Shown here piece after piece: positions 48,193-58,471 of a stretch of 64,000 bases of DNA. This DNA is from Robiginitalea sp. (GTDB lineage: Bacteria; Bacteroidota; Bacteroidia; Flavobacteriales; Flavobacteriaceae). Position 1 is the first letter of the stretch, and the number at the start of each line of letters is the position of its first letter. The position numbers and the translations under genes are program-made. Location: positions 1-64,000 of the forward strand of contig JAHECA010000003.1 of assembly GCA_024642005.1 (NCBI GenBank), read 5' to 3'. The notes under the pieces are model-generated. The model searched no databases. It was not told the origin of the DNA and saw only the letters and a program-made list of their open reading frames with translations.

Positions 48193-49056
48193 ATGCACCA
48201 TTCAGCGCCATTCAAGAAACTCCCCATTCTTTTTTTCGCCCTTCTGGCGACACATGGGGCCCTTCCCGCCCAGGACCTTCGGGTAATGACCTATAATATC
48301 CGGTTTGACAACCCGGGTGACGGCCCCGACGCCTGGCCGAACCGGAAAGACCACCTCGTTGCCCAGGTGGCCCATTACCGCCCCGAGGTGCTGGGCACGC
48401 AGGAAGGGCTTGTTCACCAGTTGGAGGCCATGGAGGCTGGGCTGAAAGGGTATCGCTTTTTTGGGGTGGGGCGCGACCGGGGCGACCGTGAGGGTGAACA
48501 CACCGCTATTTTTTACAGGGAAGACCGGGTAGAGCTCGTAAAAAGCGAAACCTTCTGGTTGTCTGAAACCCCCGACCGGCCTTCCCGAGGCTGGGATGCC
48601 GCCCTGAACCGTATCTGCACCTACGGCCAGTTCCGCCAACGCGAAAGCGGCCGGGTTTTTTACGTCTTCAACACGCATTTCGACCATATGGGCGAACAGG
48701 CACGCCTGGAGAGCGCCAGGCTGCTCGTCCGGAAAATTGCCGAGCTCAATCGGGAGGGGTACCCGGTCATTTTGCTGGGCGACCTGAATCTGGAACCCGA
48801 TTCAGGCCCGATTCGCGAATTGGCCGAAAACCTTGAAGACGCCTATTCCCGGGCTGGGGAAGCCGCCTACGGCCCTCCCGGCACCTTCAACGGGTTTGAC
48901 TGCACCCAGCCCGTAACCCGACGCATCGATTATGTTTTTCTGAGCCCGGGCCATTTTGAAGTAACAGGCCACGCCATTCTCAGCGAAACCACCGGAAACG
49001 GTTTTCCTTCAGACCATTTTCCGGTAATGGCAGACCTCTCGTTTGCAAAAGAGTAG
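48193..49056 (+). CDS. Endonuclease/exonuclease/phosphatase family protein
   Basis: RVMTYNIRFDNPGDGPDAWPNRKDHL; NTHFDHMGEQARLESA; LGDLNLEPDS; SDHFPVMADL. Confidence 0.92.
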   Translation: MHHSAPFKKLPILFFALLATHGALPAQDLRVMTYNIRFDNPGDGPDAWPNRKDHLVAQVAHYRPEVLGTQEGLVHQLEAMEAGLKGYRFFGVGRDRGDREGEHTAIFYREDRVELVKSETFWLSETPDRPSRGWDAALNRICTYGQFRQRESGRVFYVFNTHFDHMGEQARLESARLLVRKIAELNREGYPVILLGDLNLEPDSGPIRELAENLEDAYSRAGEAAYGPPGTFNGFDCTQPVTRRIDYVFLSPGHFEVTGHAILSETTGNGFPSDHFPVMADLSFAKE

Positions 49057-49062
49057 GGAAGG

Positions 49063-49818
49063 TTATCGCACCAGCATCAGCACGGCGCCCACTGCCGTCA
49101 GGATCAGGATGAGTCGCCGGTAGAACCCCTCGCGTATGCGCCTGACCAGCCAAATGCCGGCTACCAGCCCCAATACCAGGGCCGGCAGGAGCGCCAGGTT
49201 TATTTTGAGCACCTCCAGGTCGATGGTCTTCCAAACCCAAATGTGGAAGGGCAGCTTAAAAACATTGATGATCAAAAACAGCCAGGCCGCCGTGCCAATG
49301 AATTCGTTCTTGGGGAGCCGCATGGCCAAAAAGTAGATGTTCGCAAAAGCGCCTGCCAGGTTCCCGACCATGGTGGTAACCCCGGCCAGCAGTCCCACGG
49401 AGCCCGCAAAGGCCCAATGTGACGGCACTTGTTCCGATTTGCGCAGGTCCCACCAGAGCATCACCCCCACACTGCCGAGAATTATGAGGGCCATGGCCCA
49501 TTTAAAAGTGCTTTCTGGCAAGTCTTTTCCCACCCAGACGCCCAGCAAAATGCCCGCCAGTATCCAGGGTAAAAACTTGCGGATATAGCTCCATTGGGCG
49601 TGGCGGTGGTAATAGATCACGGCAAATACATCTCCGCAGACCAGCAGGGGCACCAGCAGGCCGGTCGACTGTCTAGCTCCCAGGGCGAGTGCCATCAGGG
49701 TTACCGAGAGTACGGCGGTTCCTTTTACACCGGCCTTGGTAAAGCCCTGCACGAAAGTGGCTGCAAGGGCCAGCAACCAGCTGGCAGCCGTAAGGTCGGA
49801 AAAGGTCAATTCGGGCAT
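49063..49818 (-). CDS. TauE/SafE-family sulfite/anion exporter
   Basis: FVQGFTKAGVKGTAVLSVTLMAL; membrane topology and glycine-rich motifs. Confidence 0.82.
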   Translation of the reverse strand: MPELTFSDLTAASWLLALAATFVQGFTKAGVKGTAVLSVTLMALALGARQSTGLLVPLLVCGDVFAVIYYHRHAQWSYIRKFLPWILAGILLGVWVGKDLPESTFKWAMALIILGSVGVMLWWDLRKSEQVPSHWAFAGSVGLLAGVTTMVGNLAGAFANIYFLAMRLPKNEFIGTAAWLFLIINVFKLPFHIWVWKTIDLEVLKINLALLPALVLGLVAGIWLVRRIREGFYRRLILILTAVGAVLMLVR

Positions 49819-49861
49819 TTGCCGCTTGGATAGGAAGGAATAAAGGTATCCCAAAAAATGA

Positions 49862-49869
49862 TATCTTTA
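49862..49869 (+). promoter_or_regulatory. -7 element TATCTTTA
   Basis: 7/8 TAnnTTTG; lies inside the longest ORF, arguing for ATG 49891. Confidence 0.5.
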
Positions 49870-49890
49870 ATGCCTAACCGAAACCAAACT

Positions 49891-51723
49891 ATGCATCTCT
49901 CAACCCTTGACTACGTCCTGATTATCGGGTTTTTCAGCATTGTCCTCACTGTTGGGATCCTCGTCGCCAAAAGTTCCGGGAAGAATACCACGGAGTACTT
50001 CCTCTCGGGCCGCAGCATGCCCTGGTGGCTGCTTGGCTTTTCCATGGTGGCAACCACCTTTTCCACCGACACGCCCAACCTGGTTACCGATATCGTCAGG
50101 AATAACGGAGTATCGGGCAACTGGGTCTGGTGGGCCTTTCTGTTTACAGGGCTGCTCACCGTCTTTGTCTACGCCAAGCTCTGGCGCAAATCGGAAGTAC
50201 TCACCGACATGGAATTTTACGACTTGCGCTACGGGGGCAAGCCTGCCCGTTTCCTGCGCGGGTTCCGCTCGGTATACCTGGGGCTCTTTTTCAACATCAT
50301 CACCCTTTCGGCTGTGCACCTGGCAGCCATAAAGATCGGTGGGATCATGCTTGGGCTCACCTCTATTCAGACCCTGCTCATCGGGGGGCTTATCACGGTA
50401 ACTTTTAGCGCCATAGGCGGGTTTAAGGGGGTTGTATACACCGACTTCATCCTCTTTTTCGCAGCCATGATCGGGGCCATCTGGGCTGCTGTTTACCTGG
50501 TAAACCTGCCAGAGGTAGGCGGAATATCGAAATTGGTCCAACACGAAAACGTGGCGGGCAAGCTCTCTATCCTGCCCGATTTCTCCGATACCGGCTCCCT
50601 GATAACGCTTCTGATCATCCCGCTGGCCGTGCAGTGGTGGAGCTCCTGGTACCCTGGGGCAGAACCCGGTGGCGGGGGTTATATCGCCCAGCGGATGCTC
50701 GCCGCCAAAAACGAAAACCACGCGGTGGCTTCCACCTTCTTTTTCAACATCATGCACTACGCACTGAGGCCCTGGCCCTGGATAATCGTAGCCCTCGCCT
50801 CCCTGGTGGTTTTTCCCGATGTGGCCAGCATCCATGAGGCTTTCCCGCACATCGAAGAGAGCAAACTCGGGAACGACCTGGCCTATTCGGCCATGCTTAC
50901 CAAGTTGCCCAGCGGCCTGATGGGGCTGGTGCTCGCCTCCCTCGGGGCGGCTTATATGAGCACCATTTCTACCCAGCTCAACTGGGGGTCGTCTTACCTG
51001 GTAAATGATTTTTACAAGCAGATGGTGCGCAAAAATGCCTCCGAAAAAGAGCTTGTAAACATCGGCCGCCTCTCTACCGTCGTCCTTATGGTTGCGAGCG
51101 CCATTCTCGCCCTGTTCCTGAACAATGCCATACAGCTTTTTGACATCCTGCTCATGTTTGGGGCCGGCACCGGCCTGGTCTATATTTTGCGGTGGTTCTG
51201 GTGGCGCATCAATGCCTGGAGTGAAATATCGGTGATGTTTGTCGCGGCCTTCATGAGTTTTTACCTGACCTTTTCAGACTTTGGAGACACCCTGTTCGGC
51301 TATACCGATGCCGCCGGGGCCCTTGTCGAGGGGTGGCTGCCGGGCTGGTCCCGCTTTATAGTTATCGTTTTGGCGACCACGGCTATCTGGATCGCGGTAA
51401 CCCTGCTGACCCCGCCCGAAAAATCGGAGGTGCTGTACCGCTTTTACCGCAAAACCAAACCTGGCGGACCGGGTTGGAGCCGCGTCTTACGGCAGGCAGC
51501 CGAGGAAGGACAATCACTGGAAACCGGCAATCCGAAATGGACGGTGCCTTCGGGTCTGCTGGCCATGTTGCTGGGCTGCGTGCTGGTGTACAGCTGCATG
51601 TTTGCCACGGGGAACTATATTTACGGAAATACCGGCCTGGCGGTCGGGCTAACCGCTGTGGCGGCTGTGTCGGGCTACCTCCTTAAAAAGACCTGGGACC
51701 GCATTAAAGGCAACATTTTATGA
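49891..51723 (+). CDS. Sodium:solute symporter (SSS) family
   Basis: KNTTEYFLSGRSMPWWLLGFSMVATTFSTDTPNLV; 12+ TM. Confidence 0.93.
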   Translation: MHLSTLDYVLIIGFFSIVLTVGILVAKSSGKNTTEYFLSGRSMPWWLLGFSMVATTFSTDTPNLVTDIVRNNGVSGNWVWWAFLFTGLLTVFVYAKLWRKSEVLTDMEFYDLRYGGKPARFLRGFRSVYLGLFFNIITLSAVHLAAIKIGGIMLGLTSIQTLLIGGLITVTFSAIGGFKGVVYTDFILFFAAMIGAIWAAVYLVNLPEVGGISKLVQHENVAGKLSILPDFSDTGSLITLLIIPLAVQWWSSWYPGAEPGGGGYIAQRMLAAKNENHAVASTFFFNIMHYALRPWPWIIVALASLVVFPDVASIHEAFPHIEESKLGNDLAYSAMLTKLPSGLMGLVLASLGAAYMSTISTQLNWGSSYLVNDFYKQMVRKNASEKELVNIGRLSTVVLMVASAILALFLNNAIQLFDILLMFGAGTGLVYILRWFWWRINAWSEISVMFVAAFMSFYLTFSDFGDTLFGYTDAAGALVEGWLPGWSRFIVIVLATTAIWIAVTLLTPPEKSEVLYRFYRKTKPGGPGWSRVLRQAAEEGQSLETGNPKWTVPSGLLAMLLGCVLVYSCMFATGNYIYGNTGLAVGLTAVAAVSGYLLKKTWDRIKGNIL

Positions 51724-52808
51724 AACAGCGCATCGTATCCGTAGACATTTTCAGGGGACTGACCATTGCCCTGATGATATTGGTTAATACCCCGGGGACC
51801 TGGGAAGCCGTATACCCCCCGCTGCGCCATGCCGAGTGGAATGGGTATACCCCCACCGACCTGGTTTTTCCGTTTTTTCTGTTTATTGTGGGCACCTCCA
51901 TTGTGTTTGCCTACCGCGAACGCAAACACGATGCCGCCACACACCGGAAAATTCTCATCCGCAGCCTGAAGCTCATCGGCCTGGGCTTGTTCCTGGGGGC
52001 ATTCATCCTGGACTTTCCGTTCTTTAAGCCCTTTGAAAACATTCGGTTTCCCGGGGTGTTGCAGCGCATCGGCGTCGTCTTTTTCTGCGCCTCAATGCTC
52101 TACCTACATGTAAAACCCAGGGCTTTGGTGGGCCTTGCCGTGGCGCTGTTGCTGGGGTACTGGGTGTGGATGGCTTTTATCCCACTGGGCGGGGAGGCCC
52201 CTTCCCTGGAACGGGCACCCAACAACTGGGCCAACTATATTGACGTCCTGGTATTCGGGTCGCACAACTACCGCCCCGATTACGACCCGGAAGGCCTGCT
52301 GAGTACCATTCCGGCCATTGTTACCTCCCTGCTTGGGATTTTCACGGGCCGACTGCTGCTTTCAGACAGGGCCGACAAGCTCAGGGGCATGCTGCTCATG
52401 GGCCTGGGCCTGCTGGCAGCCGGTACGGCATGGGGCCTGGTTTTTCCAATCAACAAAGCGCTCTGGACCAGCTCCTTTGTGCTGGTTACCGCCGGCTGGG
52501 CAAACCTGGTACTGGCCCTGATCTATTATCTGACAGACGTAAAGGGACTGAAGTTCGGGAGCATCTTCCGGTATGCGGGGGCTAATGCAATTACCGTATA
52601 TTTCCTTTCGAGCTTTATCACCAAGCTTTTCTACATGATCAGGGTGGGGGAAGACCAGTCCGTTCACGGCTGGCTCTTCGGCACCATCTACGTACACGAC
52701 GGCCTGCCACTGGCTATGTCGTCCCTGTTGTACGGCCTGTCGGTAATGGGCTTTTACCTGCTGGTTGGCTGGTGGATGTACCGCCGGAACATATTCATCA
52801 AGGTTTAG
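51720..52808 (+). CDS. NagX-like acyltransferase/heparan-alpha-glucosaminide N-acetyltransferase family membrane protein
   Basis: RIVSVDIFRGLTIALMILVNTPGTWEAVYPPLRHAEWNGYTPTDLVFPFFLFIVG; ATGA overlap. Confidence 0.9.
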   Translation: MKQRIVSVDIFRGLTIALMILVNTPGTWEAVYPPLRHAEWNGYTPTDLVFPFFLFIVGTSIVFAYRERKHDAATHRKILIRSLKLIGLGLFLGAFILDFPFFKPFENIRFPGVLQRIGVVFFCASMLYLHVKPRALVGLAVALLLGYWVWMAFIPLGGEAPSLERAPNNWANYIDVLVFGSHNYRPDYDPEGLLSTIPAIVTSLLGIFTGRLLLSDRADKLRGMLLMGLGLLAAGTAWGLVFPINKALWTSSFVLVTAGWANLVLALIYYLTDVKGLKFGSIFRYAGANAITVYFLSSFITKLFYMIRVGEDQSVHGWLFGTIYVHDGLPLAMSSLLYGLSVMGFYLLVGWWMYRRNIFIKV

Positions 52809-53397
52809 GAAGGTGTGGTTCCATGAGCCGGGCCACGTATTTTCCGATAAGGTCGAATTCCAGGTTCACGAGCGACCCCACGCGATAATCGCCGAACCGG
52901 GTGTGTTCAAATGTGTAGGGGATAATGGCGACACTGAAAGTGCCCGACCCTGAATCTACAACGGTCAGGCTTACCCCGTCTACGGTGATGGATCCTTTTT
53001 CGATGGTGACCCGCCCGGCCCCGGGGTCGTATGCGAAATGGAAAACCCAGCTCCCGTTGTGCGAATCAATCCGGGTGCAGCGCCCGACCCCGTCTACATG
53101 CCCTTGCACGATATGGCCGTCGAGGCGGTTGCCCAGGGCCAGGGCGCGTTCCAAATTTATATGGTCTCCCACTTGCAGGTGGCCCAGGTTGCTGCGCATC
53201 AGCGTCTCGTCGATGGCCGTAACCGTATAGGTATCGCCCGAGAGCGCCACCACGGTCAGGCAAACCCCGTTGTGCGCCAGGCTTTGGTCTACTTTCAGTT
53301 CCTGAGCCAGGCTCGAACGCATGGTGATATGGAGGTTAGACTGGTCTTTTTGGAGTGCGGCGACTACGCCCCGGTTTTCGATTATGCCTGTAAACAT
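52798..53397 (-). CDS. ribE: Riboflavin synthase alpha subunit
   Basis: MFTGIIENRGVVAAL; NGVCLTV; GHVDGVGR; VDGVSLTV. Confidence 0.96.
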   Translation of the reverse strand: MFTGIIENRGVVAALQKDQSNLHITMRSSLAQELKVDQSLAHNGVCLTVVALSGDTYTVTAIDETLMRSNLGHLQVGDHINLERALALGNRLDGHIVQGHVDGVGRCTRIDSHNGSWVFHFAYDPGAGRVTIEKGSITVDGVSLTVVDSGSGTFSVAIIPYTFEHTRFGDYRVGSLVNLEFDLIGKYVARLMEPHLPKP

Positions 53398-53455
53398 GAT
53401 CCAGCTAAATTGAGTAAGTTTGTCTCGTTGTCAACAAGGCAAAGGTACGCTATTC

Positions 53456-54535
53456 ATGCAGGAAGACGGCCAATTAATCAGAGTGGGCATTTCGATCGGA
53501 GACCTGAACGGGATCGGATGCGAGGTGATCCTGAAAACTTTTGAAGACAGCCGGATGCTCGAATTGTGCACCCCGGTTATCTTCGCCTCGGCAAAGACCC
53601 TCTCGTTCCAGAAGAACCATTTCGGGCTGGAACTCAACTTTCAGGGAATTGCCGACGCCTCCCAGGTCATAGAAGGAAAGGTGAATGTGGTGAACGTCTG
53701 GAAGGATGCCCCTCCTGTGGAATTTGGCAAGCCAACCCAGGAAGGGGGCAATTACGCGATCCAATCGCTGAAGGCGGCAGTCGCGGCCCTGAAAGACGGC
53801 TCGGTAGATGTGCTGGTTACCGCGCCCATCAACAAGAAAACGATACAGAGCGACCAGTTCCGGTTTCCGGGTCATACCGACTATCTCGCCCAGGAACTCC
53901 AGGGCGAAAGCCTGATGTTCATGGTTACGGAGGGGCTCAAAGTGGGGCTGCTCACCGACCACGTTCCCGTAAAGGATGCGCCGGCGCTCATTACCCAAAA
54001 ACGGGTCTCATCCAAGGTTTTGGCCATGGAAGATTCCCTGATCCGTGACTTTGGCGTGCGCAGGCCCAAGATTGCCGTGCTGGGCATAAACCCGCACAGC
54101 GGCGATGAGGGCGTAATCGGGCGGGAAGATGAAGATGTGCTGAAACCGGCCCTGCAAAAACTGGCCGAGAGCCACCACCTGGTTTACGGGCCTTTTGCCG
54201 CAGACACTTTTTTCGCGTCTGCTGCCCAGATCGGTCGCTTCGACGCCGTACTGGCTTCTTACCACGATCAGGGGCTGATCCCCTTTAAAACCCTGGCCTT
54301 CGGGAAGGGCGTCAATTTTACGGCAGGCCTGTCGCGCGTTCGCACATCGCCCGATCACGGCACGGCATTCGACATTGCGGGGAAAGGGGAGGCCGACCCG
54401 TCTTCGTTCCGGGAGGCGGTGTACATGGCCCTCCAGATTTTCCGCAACAGGCAGCAGTACGAAGCACTCAGCAGCAACCCCCTTCAGAAGCATCGATTGA
54501 AGCGCAGTGGCAAAGGGGGAGGGAAGGAGAAATAG
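53456..54535 (+). CDS. pdxA: 4-hydroxythreonine-4-phosphate dehydrogenase
   Basis: RVGISIGDLNGIGCEVILK; VTAPINKKTI; GHTDYLA; SYHDQGLIPFKTLAF; TSPDHGTAFDIAGKG. Confidence 0.96.
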   Translation: MQEDGQLIRVGISIGDLNGIGCEVILKTFEDSRMLELCTPVIFASAKTLSFQKNHFGLELNFQGIADASQVIEGKVNVVNVWKDAPPVEFGKPTQEGGNYAIQSLKAAVAALKDGSVDVLVTAPINKKTIQSDQFRFPGHTDYLAQELQGESLMFMVTEGLKVGLLTDHVPVKDAPALITQKRVSSKVLAMEDSLIRDFGVRRPKIAVLGINPHSGDEGVIGREDEDVLKPALQKLAESHHLVYGPFAADTFFASAAQIGRFDAVLASYHDQGLIPFKTLAFGKGVNFTAGLSRVRTSPDHGTAFDIAGKGEADPSSFREAVYMALQIFRNRQQYEALSSNPLQKHRLKRSGKGGGKEK

Positions 54536-54547
54536 TTGCCTGATATA

Positions 54548-54577
54548 TTGGCAATTCTCAAAAAATAGGTATCTTTG
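54548..54577 (+). promoter_or_regulatory. Consensus Bacteroidetes promoter TTGG...TATCTTTG
   Basis: -33-like TTGG and exact TAnnTTTG 26 nt upstream of ATG 54604. Confidence 0.65.
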
Positions 54578-54603
54578 CAGGCCCTAATTGAACGGATACA
54601 ACG

Positions 54604-55137
54604 ATGAAGCTTAAGGAATTCGATATTCCTTTCTCGGGTTTGAAACTGGGGAAACATCTTTTTGAATATCAAATTGATGAATCGTTCTTTGACTCTTTTG
54701 ATTACGACGAATTCAACGCTGCAAGCGTTCAGGTCGACGTAATTCTTGAAAAAACGAGCACGGTTATGGAACTCGGAATGAGCGCCAGGGGCACGGTAAA
54801 CGTGGCCTGCGACATAACCAACGAGCCCTACGACCAGCCGGTGAAAGGCTCCCTTAAACTGGTGATCAAGTTTGGGGAGGAATTTAGCGACGAAGACGAC
54901 GAAATTCTGGTTTTGCCGCATGGGGAGCACCAGTTCAACATTGCGCAATACGTCTACGAGATGATCGTACTTTCGGTGCCTTCCAAACGGGTACACCCCG
55001 GGGTGCTCGACGGCAGCCTCGATTCGGAAATGCTCAAAAAGCTTCAGGAATTGCAACCAAAAGAAACAGGAAACAAAACAGAAAGCACGGATCCCAGATG
55101 GGATGCGTTACGAAATTTATTAACGGACAAAAAGTAA
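54604..55137 (+). CDS. DUF177/YceD-family protein
   Basis: Position directly upstream of rpmF; ACDITNEPYDQPVKGSLKLVIKFG. Confidence 0.88.
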   Translation: MKLKEFDIPFSGLKLGKHLFEYQIDESFFDSFDYDEFNAASVQVDVILEKTSTVMELGMSARGTVNVACDITNEPYDQPVKGSLKLVIKFGEEFSDEDDEILVLPHGEHQFNIAQYVYEMIVLSVPSKRVHPGVLDGSLDSEMLKKLQELQPKETGNKTESTDPRWDALRNLLTDKK

Positions 55138-55143
55138 CAGAGC

Positions 55144-55341
55144 ATGGCACATCCTAAAAGAAAGACCTCCAAGACCAGAAGGGATAAGCGGCGCACGCAC
55201 TACAAGGCTGCTGCCCCCACCCTTGCGAAAGACCCGACCACCGGAGAGGTACACCTGTACCACCGGGCCCACTGGCACGAGGGGAAACTGTATTACCGCG
55301 GCCAGGTATTGGTAGACAAGACCGAGGAGACTGCTGCCTGA
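55144..55341 (+). CDS. rpmF: 50S ribosomal protein L32
   Basis: [22 protein letters not shown]. Confidence 0.97.
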   Translation: MAHPKRKTSKTRRDKRRTHYKAAAPTLAKDPTTGEVHLYHRAHWHEGKLYYRGQVLVDKTEETAA

Positions 55342-55361
55342 GCAGGCCATCTCAAAGACTG

Positions 55362-55393
55362 ACTCCCACTTGCACAGAGTGGGAGTTTTTTTA
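55362..55393 (+). terminator. Intrinsic terminator ACTCCCACT-tgcacag-AGTGGGAGT-TTTTTT
   Basis: 9-bp perfect stem plus T tract after rpmF. Confidence 0.9.
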
Positions 55394-55503
55394 TATGCCA
55401 GTTTTTCAAAATGGGCACATTTTGAACAAAGAATGGCAAATTATCCTTAATTTTCACGAATTTTGAGGCACTTTTAGCGTGTTCTTCACCAAAAGACGAC
55501 TGA

Positions 55504-56502
55504 ATGAGCAGCATTACGGCAGCGATAACGGCTGTAGGAGCTTACGTTCCTGAATACAGACTCACCAACGCGATTCTGGAAACCATTGTCGATACCAACG
55601 ACGAATGGATTACCACCCGTACCGGCATCAAGGAACGCCGGATATTGAAGGATCCCGACAAGGGCACCTCCTACATGGCCATCAAAGCAGCCGAAGACCT
55701 GCTGCGCAAACGAAAGCTCGACCCGGCAGAAATTGATCTGGTACTGGTAGGGACGGCTACCCCCGACATGCCTGTTGCCGCCACAGCCGTTTACGTGGCT
55801 TCCGAAATCGGGGCCGTGAACGCCTTTGCCTTCGATTTGCAGGCAGCCTGCTCCAACTTTCTGTACGGGATGTCTACCGCGGCGAGCTTTGTCGCTTCAG
55901 GCAAGTACAAAAAAGTATTGCTGATCGGGGCCGACAAGATGTCGTCGATTATCGATTACACAGACCGCACTACCTGTATCATTTTCGGCGACGGGGCCGG
56001 AGCCGTGCTCTTTGAACCGAACGCGGAAGGGTATGGCCTGCAAGACGAGTACCTTCGCTCAGACGGGAAAGGGCGCGAATTCCTCAAGATCGAGGCCGGG
56101 GGCTCCCTGATGCCCGCTTCTGTGGAAACTGTCGAAAACAAATTGCATTACGTTCGCCAGGACGGCAAGTCGGTCTTCAAATTTGCCGTATCTAACATGG
56201 CCGAAGTTTCTGCCCTGGTCATGGAGCGAAACGGCTTAACACATGAAGATGTCGACTGGCTGGTACCACACCAGGCCAACCGGCGCATCATCGATGCCAC
56301 CGCTAACCGGATGGATCTCGAAGCTTCCAAGGTGATGATGAATATTGAGAAGTATGGCAATACCACTTCGGCGACCCTGCCCCTGCTGCTGCACGATTAT
56401 GAAAAGCAACTGAAAAAGGGAGACAACCTGATTTTTGCCGCCTTTGGCGGAGGGTTTACCTGGGGAGCCATTTACCTAACCTGGGCCTACGATACTAACT
56501 GA
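55504..56502 (+). CDS. fabH: 3-oxoacyl-ACP synthase III
   Basis: [56 protein letters not shown]. Confidence 0.96.
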   Translation: MSSITAAITAVGAYVPEYRLTNAILETIVDTNDEWITTRTGIKERRILKDPDKGTSYMAIKAAEDLLRKRKLDPAEIDLVLVGTATPDMPVAATAVYVASEIGAVNAFAFDLQAACSNFLYGMSTAASFVASGKYKKVLLIGADKMSSIIDYTDRTTCIIFGDGAGAVLFEPNAEGYGLQDEYLRSDGKGREFLKIEAGGSLMPASVETVENKLHYVRQDGKSVFKFAVSNMAEVSALVMERNGLTHEDVDWLVPHQANRRIIDATANRMDLEASKVMMNIEKYGNTTSATLPLLLHDYEKQLKKGDNLIFAAFGGGFTWGAIYLTWAYDTN

Positions 56503-56527
56503 CAATCTACTAACTAAACCGATATCC

Positions 56528-57016
56528 ATGGATCTGAAAGAAATTCAAAACCTGATCAAGTTTGTTGCCAAATCAGGGGCCAGCGAGGTAAAGCTGGAAA
56601 CGGAGGATTTGAAGATTACCATCCGGACCGGCCCGCTTGGCAGGGAGCACGACACTACATATGTGCAGCAAATCCCTATGCCTGCAGCCATGCCCGCAGC
56701 CCCCATGCCTGCCGCCCCGACGTCTCAGGATGCCGCCGCCCCGGCAGAGAGCAAGAAGGAGGCCGACGACTCCAAATACATCACGATAAAGTCGCCGATT
56801 ATCGGCACCTTCTACCGCAAGCCGTCTCCGGACAAGCCGGCATTTGCTGAAGTGGGGCAGAACATTGCCAAAGGAGACGTGCTTTGTGTGATCGAGGCCA
56901 TGAAGCTGTTCAACGACATCGAGTCGGAAGTTGCCGGAAAGATAGTCAAGGTTTTGGTCGAAGATTCCTCCCCGGTGGAGTTTGACCAGCCCCTGTTCCT
57001 GATCGACCCGTCTTAG
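56528..57016 (+). CDS. accB: Acetyl-CoA carboxylase biotin carboxyl carrier protein
   Basis: C-terminal [13 protein letters not shown] biotinylation motif. Confidence 0.96.
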   Translation: MDLKEIQNLIKFVAKSGASEVKLETEDLKITIRTGPLGREHDTTYVQQIPMPAAMPAAPMPAAPTSQDAAAPAESKKEADDSKYITIKSPIIGTFYRKPSPDKPAFAEVGQNIAKGDVLCVIEAMKLFNDIESEVAGKIVKVLVEDSSPVEFDQPLFLIDPS

Positions 57017-57079
57017 GCCGCTCGACAGCTAATCGCCCCCGGGGCGTGCCTCTAACGAATAATTGCCAACAGACGCACT

Positions 57080-58435
57080 ATGTTTAAAAAAATTCTGATC
57101 GCCAACCGCGGGGAGATTGCCCTGCGCATCATACGCACCTGCAAGGAAATGGGCATCAAAACGGTGGCCGTGTATTCCAAAGCCGATGAGGAGAGCCTGC
57201 ACGTGCGCTTCGCCGACGAGGCCGTCTGTATCGGCCCGCCCCCCAGCAGCCAGTCGTACCTGAAGATCCCGAACATCATCGCGGCTGCCGAAATCACGAA
57301 TGCCGACGCCATCCACCCCGGATACGGCTTCCTCTCCGAAAATTCCAAGTTCTCGCGAATCTGCGCAGAACACCATATCAAATTTATTGGCGCCACGGGC
57401 GACCAGATCGACAAGATGGGCGACAAGGCTTCGGCCAAGGCAACCATGAAGGAAGCGGGCGTTCCCTGCGTGCCCGGGTCTGACGGCCTGCTCAAAGACC
57501 TGGAACACGCCAGGAAGGTAGCCAAGAAGATGGGGTACCCTATAATGATCAAGGCCACTGCCGGAGGCGGGGGGAAAGGGATGCGCGCTATCTGGAAGGA
57601 AGAAGACCTGGCAAGGAACTTCGAGAGCGCCGTGAAGGAAGCCGAAGCGGCTTTCGGCAACGGGGGCATGTACATGGAAAAGCTGATCGAAGAGCCCAGG
57701 CACATCGAAATTCAGGTTATTGGCGACCAATACGGCAAGGCCTGCCACCTCTCTGAGCGGGATTGCTCCATCCAGCGCCGTCACCAGAAGCTCACCGAAG
57801 AAACGCCCTCGCCCTTTATGACCGACAGCCTGCGAGAGGCCATGGGGAAAGCGGCTATTCGCGCCGCCGAGTACATCAAATACGAAGGGGCGGGCACCGT
57901 GGAGTTCCTGGTCGACAAGCACCGGAACTTCTACTTTATGGAAATGAATACCCGTATTCAGGTAGAACACCCGATCACCGAGCAGGTGATCGATTACGAC
58001 CTGATTCGGGAGCAGATCCTGGTTGCCGGCGGTGTGCCGATTTCGGGCAAGAACTACACCCCGAACCTGCACTCCATCGAGTGCCGGATCAATGCCGAAG
58101 ACCCGTACAACGACTTCAGGCCTTCCCCTGGCAGGATTACCACCCTGCATACCCCTGGCGGCCATGGGGTTCGCCTCGACACACACGTATACAGCGGGTA
58201 CACCATTCCGCCGAACTACGACTCCATGATCGCCAAGCTCATCACCACGGCTCAAACCCGGGAAGAGGCGATCAACAAGATGAAACGGGCCCTCGACGAG
58301 TTTGTGATCGAAGGGGTGAAAACTACCATCCCCTTCCACCGACAGCTCATGGACCACCCCGATTACCTGGCCGGGAATTACACCACCAAGTTCATGGAGA
58401 CCTTTGTGATGAAGCCCGAGCCCGAGAACAGCTAG
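57080..58435 (+). CDS. accC: Acetyl-CoA carboxylase biotin carboxylase
   Basis: [60 protein letters not shown]. Confidence 0.97.
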   Translation: MFKKILIANRGEIALRIIRTCKEMGIKTVAVYSKADEESLHVRFADEAVCIGPPPSSQSYLKIPNIIAAAEITNADAIHPGYGFLSENSKFSRICAEHHIKFIGATGDQIDKMGDKASAKATMKEAGVPCVPGSDGLLKDLEHARKVAKKMGYPIMIKATAGGGGKGMRAIWKEEDLARNFESAVKEAEAAFGNGGMYMEKLIEEPRHIEIQVIGDQYGKACHLSERDCSIQRRHQKLTEETPSPFMTDSLREAMGKAAIRAAEYIKYEGAGTVEFLVDKHRNFYFMEMNTRIQVEHPITEQVIDYDLIREQILVAGGVPISGKNYTPNLHSIECRINAEDPYNDFRPSPGRITTLHTPGGHGVRLDTHVYSGYTIPPNYDSMIAKLITTAQTREEAINKMKRALDEFVIEGVKTTIPFHRQLMDHPDYLAGNYTTKFMETFVMKPEPENS

Positions 58436-58471
58436 CGTATCCAGCAGGGGTCCCTGCCCCTGATTGCCGTT

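Noticed and set aside
49819-49890. Possible operator for TauE/SafE exporter
   Set aside because: No TGTAAC/GTTACA-type inverted repeat found; this sulfur-related transporter seems to lie outside the local regulon
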